A DNA stretch of 64,000 nt from Cheilinus undulatus (Eukaryota; Chordata; Actinopteri; Labriformes; Labridae), in the NCBI RefSeq assembly GCF_018320785.1, contig NC_054869.1, positions 41,133,789 to 41,197,788 of the forward strand. Direction: 5' to 3'. Positions 24,201 through 36,200 of this stretch are shown one piece after another. The position numbers and the translations under genes are program-made. The notes under the pieces are model-generated. The model was not told the DNA's origin. It searched no databases and saw nothing but the letters and a program-made list of their open reading frames with translations. How positions within the stretch are numbered: position 1 is the first letter of the stretch; each line of letters begins with the position of its first letter.

Positions 24201-27200
24201 CTACATATGGTTTATTTCTTTTCAGAACCAAAGACCCATGTTTGTACAGTTGCAAAAGTTCATTAAAGCTTTAAAAGGAGAGAAGTCGCCCTAATCTGAG
24301 TTCTAACAGACACACCTGGAGCGAAGTTTGGAGAATTGAGATCCAGACAGCTACTAAGTCCCTGCAGACCTTTAAACCTTCATTACAAATATGATAACGT
24401 GATTGACTTTGAAGATGTCTGATCAAAATGAATGGTGGTGGCTCGCTGGCTGTTCTTTGTTAATCTGCAAATGCTTTTCCTATGAACATGAATGCCTCTG
24501 TATTCACAAATACTGTGAGTCTCATGTCATGGTTGTATGAAGGTTTTGGAAGATTTTCAGGTTTCAAATTGGGTCAGGGCACACTTAAGTTTAGGAGAAG
24601 CCACTCTAGAGAAAGTCAACGTCAAAGCATGGTTTGAGAATAGACTACGTTTTTATGACTTCCTTCCCCTCCCTCTCTTATCTCACCCCAAAAGAGATGA
24701 AGGCTCCTAAGATGGTACCAGAGATGCTGGCAAACCCTCCAGTCATCACAGCGTGGATCTCAGAGAGAGTTAACCCACTGATGTACGGGCGGATCAAGAG
24801 CGGTGAGTCTGTCTAGAAATAAAAAAAGTGAGAGAAAAGGAAACAGGCTTGACTTATTTAAGAGTGCATTTGCTAGTTTTCACTGGTATTTTTTTTTTAG
24901 CATATTCACCTGTCCTAAGAAGATGTTTCCAGCTGCAGCCATTGATTCTGCTGGAGATGTTCCCATGGTAACCTCCATTATGAATCCAATCTGAAGATAA
25001 AAAATCAGTATGGCATAGAAATGAATGAAAAATATACAAATCCTTATTAATTCTTTATTACTTTGAGTTATCTGTATGAGGAATTTTGATCTTTATCCCT
25101 GCTGGTCTCGATTGTTTCTGTATGTAATAAAGATACATCGGGGTTAATTTCACTTTGTTTTAGAACCAGATAGAAACTCTTTACAGGAGCTTTAAAGTGT
25201 ATTTTTGGTGTGAATCAATTTCCTAAAACTGGTAAGAGAGGAGGGTTTTTGTTTTGGTAATCTCAGAATTTAATCTCTGCTTTTTGCAGATGATGTGGTT
25301 TTCTTGGCTTCTTCAGGACCTCCAGTGGGTATTGGAGCAATCAGGATGAGGGTCAGCACCTCTAAGTCTGAGGCCATGTATCTCTGCCAGAAAACAGTGG
25401 ATTGGAGGTAATCTTTGCACCATGTGAAAGAGTTCAAGTATCTTGATCATGTGTGAGGGTTGAATGGACTGTGAGACTGACGTGTGGACCATATATAGAG
25501 GCATTAGTCTTCAACGCACTGGTTGTGGGATCATGTCTTGCCCTCACGCCCTCCCCATATTTCCTGTCACTCTTCAGCTATCCTGTCTAAATAAAGGCAA
25601 AAATCCCCAAAATAATCTTGAAAAAGAAAAAATAGCAGCATCTGCAGTATTGCAGACATTGTATCGGACTGTTGTGGTGAGGAGGGAGCTGAGCTGGAAG
25701 GCAACGCTCTCAATTTACTGGCTGATCTTCCAACCCTCACATATGGTCACTTGCTTTGGGTAACAACCAAAAGATTGCAGGTTCAAGCGTTCACAAAAAA
25801 GGAGATTCCTCAGAAGAATGGCTGGGCTCAGCCTTAGAGATGGGTGGGGAGCTTGGGGATCTGGAGAGAGATCAAAGTACTGCTTTTTTGTCTTCTGGGC
25901 ACGTCCAACTGGGAGAAGACCTGGGGTGGACCCAGGACTCAGGACTCGCTCAAGGCATAATATATGTTGCATGGGAACACCTCAGAATCCCCCAGGAAGT
26001 AGTGGAAAGTGTTGCTGGGGAGAAAGATGTCTTGCTTAGCTTGCTGCCACCATGCGGATAAGTGGAAGACAACGGATGAAACTGGTAAAGATCTTAACTC
26101 CTTTACCTTTGTTAACCCTGAGGGGCAAACAGAATTGGCAGTAAAACAGATCATTTCTTAGTTTCTGAGCATGTTGACAGTCTGCCTGAGCTGAATAAAT
26201 ATACCCTGACGGATCAGCATGCAAGGGGGGTGTCTCCATGACACTCGTCAGTCATTTACCAAGCAGAAATGAATGGCGGATATTACAGAATGTGCTCATT
26301 TAGATTTCAAACAATTTATCATACATCAATAAAAGGATAATTTTCTCATCTTTGTTGTAAAAGGAAGGAAAAGCAGACATCTCTTATTGGCTCCCTTACT
26401 TACCTTTCTAACCAGCCAGGGCATGAAGCCGATGTAGTAGAGGATGGAGATTACGGAGCTTAAAAACACCAAAATTGGCATCACCTGGAGAGAGGCCACT
26501 ATGATTATTATTATTATTATTTCCACAGTTGTTGCTGAGAAAATTAACAGGCCCATTTTGTCCAGGTTATAAGTCTCATTATGAATTTCACAGTTTGTAA
26601 AGTTAAATTTAGTTTGTGCGATAAAAGAATTCAAATACATTCCTGTGCGATACTAAAACTGCCTAGATTTCACGGCCTTCATTGCATTGTTTGATTTTGT
26701 GACTACATACAGGTACATACACTTTTGCTTTATTGCTGTTTTGCTGCTTTTATTTACAGTAGACCTGTTAGTGTGTTAGCATGTTGATGTGTGTTTTTGT
26801 GTTTACCTTGAAGACAAAAAAATGGTCAGTGTACGAGGCACCAAACACAAACTTAGACCCAACATCTGCAAATGACATAAAACTCTGAAAAGAGAAAATT
26901 GTAGAATTGAAGATGAACAAAAACTCAACAAAATTTCTAACATAATTTTTTTTTTTGTTTTATTTTTTAAAGTGACACTTCAAATTTATGATTCAGTAGT
27001 TAAGCTGATGTTTAGGAGAAAGTCTGATACATCTTCACCTCGTCCAAATAAAATTACTGTAGTTAAGGAGGGGGCAAAGACAAAAGAACCATGCTGCATA
27101 CCAAGGAAATGATTAAAAAAAATAGAAACAAGGTGATAATAAAGGGTTGAAGGCTCAATAACTGAAAGTTTAAATGAAGGTTTTGATGGTTTTTCGCCTT

Positions 27201-30200
27201 TCCTTGATTCATCGGTTGACTTGTTTTCATAAACATTTTAATAAATAAAAAAAAGTGACATATCAAAATTAAACAGCTTTGTCTCTTTCCTTCTCTTACT
27301 CTTACACATCTCTTATTTAGTGACGGTTATGGACTTCATATCACTGAAAATGTGACAGGTCCTCCTGTGATATTATAAGGGTTTTTATACCCCCTTATAA
27401 TAATGTCACTTAAAGAGAACATTGTTGACAGATTGTTGGGAAGTTTTTGAGTATGTAAAGATTATGATAAATCGATCATATTGGGTTCTAAGTTCATTTA
27501 TTTTCCTTGTCATTGTGTGATAAGTTTGCTCCACAGATGTGTTTTGTCTCGTAGTAATGTTTGACGATAGCGCATTCAACAATTGCAACAGTACTGAAAC
27601 ATATGACACGCTTTAAAAAAAAATATTACATAAGAGTTTTTGTTAATCTTTGATTTAAATGTGTTAAACGTTTCCACTCTTAAGACAGGAGTTGATTGGC
27701 AGTGACTGTTGCTACTGCAAAGTCAAGGAAAGCTGCACCATTTAAAATAGACTGCAGTTTAACTGCATTGAAAGCAGCCTCATATGGAGGGAAAACAGAT
27801 TATTTGAGTATTTACGGTAGGTCCAGCTGCAGGGGAAAATACACAAGAGGCGACCATGTTCATTGATTATGAGCTGCGTCTTCACTGATGTGTAAACGTC
27901 CACATTTGCATCACGATGCATTGTGTAAATTAATATTTTCAATTCTCCTGGGGCAAGGAGCCAATTAAAAGGGCATGCAAAATGAAAACAAGTAATTGAA
28001 GCCAGGTGATGACAACAAAAGAAGAGAAAAGGACGATGAAAAGGAACACTGTAAAGGTTAGACACAAAGGAAAGACACTTTGTGATTAATCTCCCATTTT
28101 AAAAGTCCATTGTTTTGCATTTAACAGAATTCATTTAATTTTGGATTAAAGTGAGGGTAACTGGCTTCCTGTTTGAATGCAGACTTTTATTTTGAAAGAC
28201 AATAAGGAAATTCTGATAGACACCACAAAAAAGACACTTACTATGGATTGAATTAAGCTTAAGATTAGGGGTCCGATACTGATTATTAGTAGCTTGTGAG
28301 ATCAATATCTGATATTTTTGAACCAATATGCATTTATTATGACGTACAATATGTTTTTCATGTGGCAAAAGTAAAATTGCATCATCAAATAATGAAGGAA
28401 AATAAACGGTTTAGCCCTCGTTCTGTCAGCATGAGACAGACTTTTAATCGGCCAAATGTCAAATATCAGCCTCAATAATCTGTCAGGCTGCTGATCGTTC
28501 CTCTCCCAGTCTAAATGACTTGTGACTTGTCCAGTGAGCTGTCTGTGCGTTTAAAAAGTGGGATGAGACATTAAGGAGTAATGGTGTCAATTAATCACGA
28601 TTCATGCATTAACTCTGACAGCTCTGGTAAAAACAAGACAAGAAAATTGATGATCCTGGAAAAAAAAGTAGTAAACTGAAACAAACAAGAATTAGCAAAG
28701 TCAACATGTAAACAGTAAATGTCTGTATTTTTACTGGGTGGTTTTATGTGTTTGTGTACCTCCACTAGATTTCCAAGCCACTGCAGCGCTCCTAAACCAA
28801 ACGTTGTCCTGAGGGTCAGCAGACCAAACACAAACTGCAGCCCAACACCACAAATAAGAGTCTGCCAGGACCACTGCAACAAACATGTGCAGTATGTGAA
28901 CTTACACGCTATCAAAGAGTGAATGTCAGGTGTTTTTGTTTGTGTGTTTTTGTGAGTCAATTACCCTAAATGGATGTTTGGAAAACAGCAGCATCAGGAA
29001 GATTAAGAGCAGCAAACCAAAGAAGGACACAAGCTGTCTGGTCCCCTGCTGGGCCGTGTCCAGGGCTAACCAGAACACCACGGCTACCACCAGCAGCACG
29101 CACAATATCCTGCAGAGACAGAACACAAAGGCGCTTTTCACTCTTGCACTCCTATAAAAACACACTGATCAGGGAATGCTCACAGAATGCCATATTCACT
29201 TTGAAAGGGACGGCAGACCGTTGACCTTCTGCTCTACAAATTGATCTCAAAATCCAAATCTTTTATATTTCCTAACACAACACAGAGCAGAGGAGAGCAC
29301 TGTGGCTGCAGGTCATGCTTTGGGAGGATGAGCCTTGCTCATCTGTGGCATCTATAACCCAAACGGGTACGTCCATAGTCAGCACTTCATACATGTAACT
29401 CTAACATGACATTCCCCTTATCCTCATGGTGTTTGATTAGGTCAGGCTTACCATGAACTCTAGATGTAATGTGTAGTTTAATGTTGGGCTTAATGTACGC
29501 TACGTCAAATAACTTTGGAGCATTTTATTTTGCTTTAATTGCTGATTTTTTATTTTGTTGCATGTTTGTCACACTTAAATGTTTCAGATCATCAAACACA
29601 TTTTGATGTTAGACAAAGATGACCAGAATTAATCCAAATTGTAGTTTTTTAATGATGATTATATTTAACAAGGGATTAAAGCCATGCAAACCTACATGGT
29701 CATAAGTGAAAAGGTAATAACCTCCCTGACAAACAGAAACAAAGTCACTGGCATCTGTCTGTCTTGAAAGGGTTACAAAGCCATTTCTGAGGCTTTGGGA
29801 CTCCAGCAAACCACAGTGAGAGCCATTGTCCATAAACGGAGAAAACTTGGAACAGTGTTGAACTTTCCCAGGAGTGGCCGGCTGACCAGAATTACTCCAA
29901 GAGCACATTAGTGACTCATCCTGGAGGTCATAAAAGAACCCAGAAAATCTAAAGACCTGCATGCCTCACTTGGCCCAGCTAAGGTCAGTGGTCGTGATTC
30001 AACAATAAGAAAGAGACTGAGCAAAAATGGCATCAATGGCAGAGTTCCAAGGCCAAAACCACTGCTGACAATAAAGAACACAAAGGCTTGTCTCAAATTT
30101 GCCTGAAAACTCTTGATGATCCCCAAGACTTTAGGGGTAAACACGGTGTCAAACAGTCAAACATGGTGGTCAAACGTGATGGTCGGGGGTTGTGTTGCTT

Positions 30201-33200
30201 CTTTAGGACTTGGATGACTTGCAGTAATTGATGGAACCATGAATTCTGCTGTCTACAAGAAAATCTTAAAGGAGAATGTGTGGCCATCGGTCCATGACCT
30301 CAAGCCCAAGCGATCTTCGGATATGCAGCAGGACAATGATCTAAAACACACTAGAAAATCCACCTCTGAATGGCTTAAAAAGCACAAAGTGAAGGTTTTG
30401 GAGTGGCCTAGTCAAAAACTGGACTTAAATCTGTTTGAGATATTGTGGCAAGACCTTAAACAGGACATTCATGCTTGAAAGTGGCTGCATTAAAACAATT
30501 CTGCAGTGATGTGAAAGACCAATTGCCAGTTATCACAAACGCTTGCTTGCAGTTGTTGCCACCAAGGATGGTACAACCTTAGATGGCTTTTTTTTCTTAA
30601 TAAATTAAATCATCATTTTAAAACTGCCTTTTGCATTTACTCAGGCTATTTTTGTCTAATATTAAAATTTGTTTGATGATCTGAAAAACATAAGTGTGAC
30701 CAATATGCAAAAAAATCACTACAGCCATTTAAGTCATTAGAAATAAGTGCAGAAATAATCTCTCCTCTTCCTGATTGTCTGGTTTGCCTTTGTAGAGCAT
30801 AAAGGCTTAAGTATTAACATCAGTCTGTTTTATAGCTCCTTTAACAAATTCATTTGATCATTGCTCTGTTTAACTCTCATTTCTAAAGTCAGTCCTCTGT
30901 CTCTGCTTCACTTTTCCACAGATATCTGCCTCTAAAGTATCCTTGAGCCCCTCCAATTACCTTACTTCATGTTCAGTGTGGCACACAGCAGTCGCTCTAA
31001 CACTCTTGTTACTTTATCCTGCTCGGTGTGATTTCAACGCTCATGCTGATTTCACAAACGAACAATTTCCTCTGAGTGAGAAGAAAGAGAAACATCACTG
31101 TGTTTCATCTGTCTCACACATCATTAACAATGGTTACTGTTACAGAGACTGTCCTCTGCCAATAGATTATTAATTTTAGTTTCATAATAAAAAACAAAAC
31201 AAAACAACCCTTGTGCCTCCTCTTTTGATGAGGACCAAATTAAAACATGATTTGAACTGCAAGTAATTTTCTCACCACTTGATCCAAAACCAGTTTCTGC
31301 TGAAACGCTCCCTGATGGGATGGAGCTCCTCCCACACCCTGTCACCATAGCGCTCCATCATCCAATCCCAGACCAGGAAGAACACGATTACCATGGAGAT
31401 GACCAGCAGCACAACAGCTCGGCGGAAGTTCAGCACACATGCTGCTATCACTATGGCAACGAAGCCTGAAACAAATTTAGTATGAATTAAGTCCTGCAGC
31501 GCTGCTGTAATTTGAACCTCTTTCATTCAAACACTTCTGAATTACTTTAACTGCAGTACATCCTGATAAATGGAAAAGAAAAACTTAAAATAAGATGATT
31601 ATAAACCTGATATCAGATGTTCATTACTGTTTGCTTTGTCATTGTTTGGTCTAAAAGGAACAAAGTAGAAAAACAATTTAATGTACAGTTATATTTGTAG
31701 TTTTAAAAGCTGTGAGGTGCATCTCAAAAAATAGGTTATAATTTTTAAAAAAAGTTCAATTGTTTCCCCATTATTAAATTCAAAAAGTCAAACTTCCATA
31801 TATTTTAGATTCATCTCCTACAATATTAAACATTCAAGACTTTTTGTTTTAATCTTGATGGTTATAGCTTACAGCTCAAAAAAATCTAAAATCCACTGTC
31901 TCAAAATATTAAAGTACTGCACAACATCAGTCCAAAAAGGATCTATAATACAGAAATGTTGACCCTCTATAAAAATTCTGCTTATTTATGCACTCAATAA
32001 TTGGCTAGTGCACCTTTTGCACAAATTACTGCATCTATGTGATGAGGCATGGAGCCAATCAGTCTGTGGCACTGTTCAGTTATGAAGCCCAGGTTGCTCT
32101 GATAGCAGCCTTCAGCTCGTCTGTATTGTTGAGTCTGGTGTCTCTCATCCTCCTCCTCACATTTCCACAGAGATTCTCTATGGGGTACAGATCAGACCAG
32201 TCAGCTGGCCAATCAAACAGTAACACCAGGATCAGCAAACCAGTTTCTGGACATTCTGGCTTCACTGTGGGCAGGTGCCAAGTCCTGCTGGAAAAGGAAA
32301 TCGGTATTCCCATAAAGCTTCTCAGCAGATGGAAGAATGAAGTGCTCTAAAATCTCCTGGTAGACGGCTGACAGCATTGACTCTGGACTTGATAAAGACC
32401 AGTGGACCAACTGCAGCAGATGGCATGGCACCCCAAACCATCACTGACTGGGGAAACTGAAAACACTGGACTTCAAGCACCATGGATTCTGGGCTTCTGT
32501 GATCTCACTTCAGACAATGGTAACTTGATTTCCAAATTAAATTCAAAACTTTCATCTGAAAACAGGAATTTGGCCACAGTAACAATATCTTTTCCTCCTT
32601 AGCCCAGGTGACATGCTTATGACATCTGTGGTTTAGGATTAGCTAGATACTAAGAACACAATCCTTGTTGCCCATTTCTTGGACCCATCTGTTTGTGGTG
32701 GCTCTTGATCCACAGTCTGCAGTCCACTCCTTGTGAAGTTGCCCCACATTTTCGAATGGGTTTTGCTTGACAATGCTCTGAAGGCTGAGCTCATCCCTGT
32801 TGCTTGGGCACCGTTTCTTCCCACGCTTTCCGCTACCAGTCAACTTTCCATGAACATGCTTTGATACAGCCTCTGAGAATAGCCTGCTCTTTCAGCAGTG
32901 ACCTTCTGTGGCTTACCCTCCTTATAAGAGTGTCAGTGATTGCCCTCTGGACAACAGTCAAGTCAGCAGTCTTCCTCATGATTGTGGTTTTATGTACTGA
33001 ACCAAAGTGAGAGAATAAAGACTGAACTGACAACATAAAATAATTCAACCTTTTACAGTGTGTGCCCATACAGACATGATCTTATCTAAATCTTTTTGAA
33101 CCAGGCTGTAAATATGTTTATGTCTGCAGTAAAAATGGGAATTTTAACATGGAGTACGTACTGGTACATATCAATAAGCAGTGTGCAGTGAGAACCCAAG

Positions 33201-36200
33201 TGTACCTTGCCTAAGTTCAGTAGAAGAGGTGGCTTGGGGCTTTATGTGGACTCAGGCACAGTGCCCAGAAGATGTGAACCCAACTGCACTTGGTACTAGT
33301 TAGCAGGTAGAGCTGTAAAGTCTACTCCACCCTCCAATTTCAACATACATCAGATGTGTCATGATCTTCGGGCAGCGGTTTAACCCTGACAGAAGGCCAC
33401 CACCTTGCACAATGGAAGTGTATTTAAAGCACAGCGCAGTCCTAAGCAGTCTGAGATGAGAGGGCATAAGATTATGGGAGAACTATGAGTTTCTGTAGGA
33501 ATAATATGTCAACAGTGCATTACTTTGCCTTTTTTGGGGTTGATTTGTCATTTATTTGGACATGATACCATGATTTTATTGCTTCTGCCATGGTTGAGTA
33601 TAATATGCATTAAAAGTGATGTTTGCTACAAAGGATGTTGGGTTTTATGTAAAATTCTGTGGTTTTCCACCTCAAAAGTTCACTTGTCCTCATCAATGGT
33701 ACTGTATAGCTCTGAGACCCACTGACCTCCTGATGACTTGTTGCTTGTGCAACAGGATGAGACATGCTGTTGAAATAGGGGTGATTTATGATCAGGAGTC
33801 AGAGCATTGTGTTGCATTTTAAAGTTGCCGTTTGGCTCAAGCTGCTCTACGTGGATTGATGCAGTTTGGCAGTAGCTGGGACTGAAAATAGACCTGGTGC
33901 TTATATCTGGGATGTGCTGGAGATCAAGTGGAGCAGGGACAGTGGGACTAGAGATGGAATGATTTGCTCTGCAGTGTGTTTCGCTGGCGGATCTCAGCCT
34001 AGGTGTATGTGGAAATCGGAGATAGGCAACTCCTGTCTCTTCAAAACTGTCATATTAGTACAGCATGGATCCATGTCAACCTTTCAGTTAAACGGTAGAT
34101 GTGGAAGTAGAAAGAGAGCGCTTTTTAGCACCCATAGTTGCCTGCAAGATGGACTCTGATATCTGCACAGAATGAACAGATTTCTACCCAAGTGTTTCCA
34201 TGTTTTTTCTTCTTCTTGGTGGATTTGCACACTATATGTTCATACCAAGCGGCCACCTCTGGTCCTAGAAAATAAAGCCAATATTGCAAGTGTCCACTTG
34301 AGGCTGGTTGCAGGAACACTGGAAGTCCTGTCTGAACACATGTTAAAAAGTTGTATTTTACACAAGAAATGAACTGGTTTACAGCCTAGTTCAAAAAACA
34401 AACATGTCTCATTAGCTAATGTCTATATGTGCTCTCACACAATATGAATATTTTTTGTACCACAATTGTTTGAATTATTGTCATGATTCTGTGTGTGTTA
34501 GTTCGTTTCCTTGATGTTTTCTTTAGTCCTTGTGTTTCTGTGTTTTTTGTGCTGATTTCCATGTTTCTAGTTTTATATTGTGATTAGGTTTTCCCCTGTG
34601 CTTCATGTTTAGTAATTCCCTGTGTTCCATGTTAGTTTATTCCCTGTGTTTTATGTTTAGTTACTCCTTGTATTTCATGTCTAGTTTATTCCTTGTTTCA
34701 TGTTTAGTTTTTACTTGTTGCGTTTTATGTTTAGTTAATTCCCTGTTTCTAGTATTTAGTTTGACTCCTTGTATTTCATGTTTAGTTTTACTCCTTGTGT
34801 TTCTGGTTTAGTAATTCCCTTCTTCATGTTTAGTTTTACATTCCCTGTGTTTTTTGTTTAGTTACTCCCTGTGCTTCTTGTTTAGATTTACCCCCTGTGT
34901 TTCATGTTTAGTTTCCCTCCCTGTGTTTGGCTCTTTGTATCCTCTTGTGTTTTCAGTGTTTCTGTAGTTTAGCTTCTTGTGTCCAGTTTGAGTCTTTGTC
35001 TGCTTCTTGTGTTATGTTCCATGTTTCCTGTTTTATTTTGTAGTTGCCTTCCCTTGTGTGTGATTTCAGTTTTGCTTCCTGCTTCAGTTTCCCTCCTTGT
35101 TGATTACCTTCACCAGTCTCACCTGTGTCTGACTGTCCACACCTGTCCTCCATTGTTAATCACTCCCTGTGTATTTAAGCTCTGTGTCTCTCTGTGTCTG
35201 TATCGGTTCGTCAGATGTCTTCCCCGTTGTTACTCCCGGTGTTCCTCCTCGTGCCTTTGCTTTGTTTCATGGACTTTTAGTTTTGTGGATTAGTTTAAGT
35301 AAGTTCCTTTGTTTGTTTGATTAAACCAGTTTCTTTGAGTTTATCTGCAATTTGGGTCCTTTGTGTTTTGTTTTTGGATTTTTCCTGCCTGAACTATCTG
35401 ACAATTATATTTAGGAGAAATTTCACTGCCCATTGATTGGTGTGTCTCTTTGATTGGCAGATAGTTTGACAGGCAGAAGCTACGTTTCTGCTTCAAGAGC
35501 TGTTTGAGTCCGCCTATTATAAGCAGACGGCTGATGTCACACAGGGTTTGTCCAATTTTTTCTACAGTTTATGGTGCATACTGACACTTACTATATCAGA
35601 CTTTACATTGCATGCATTTGTGCTTGAGCAGTGGACAATGTAACTACTGTGAATCCAGACCAGTGAAAGAGATGGGAGGGTGGAGTAAATGCCCAAGGAA
35701 AGTACAAAACCAGGGGAAAACGTTCTTTAAATGTGCCCCTTGAAGTATGCGGCCCCTGAATTGGGACACAACTAATGGCCTCAAAATAATCATTTCATCA
35801 TGTGGGATGTGGGTGCAGAATCAAAAATACTGAACATGAAAATCTTTGTAGAGACCAGTAGACACATTTGTTGCCTTGGATAAAACTCCACTGTTAGAGA
35901 CTTTCACGGTGCAGATTTAAAAATGAGTTCCACTTTGATTCTCAGGCTGAATGTTAACACACTGTTTGAATCTAAAGGCCTTCACACAGAGACTTCCCAC
36001 TCATTCAGGGTCATGAGTTACACTTTAATGGATACTAACAAAAAAGACAGTTTACCTGCTGCTAAAACCAGCTGAAGTATCAGGTGGATCAGGTCTCTGT
36101 GCTCGGCCAGACAGCCCTGGAATGTCTCCATTTTTGTCTCCAGCATGCTAGAAGTACAGAAAGGAGGGAGATAAGGAGCGACGACATGATGTAACATTAG

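Noticed and set aside
34605..35293. Cysteine-rich small membrane protein frames
   Set aside because: They lie inside the solo LTR and its tandem array, and are short and interrupted.
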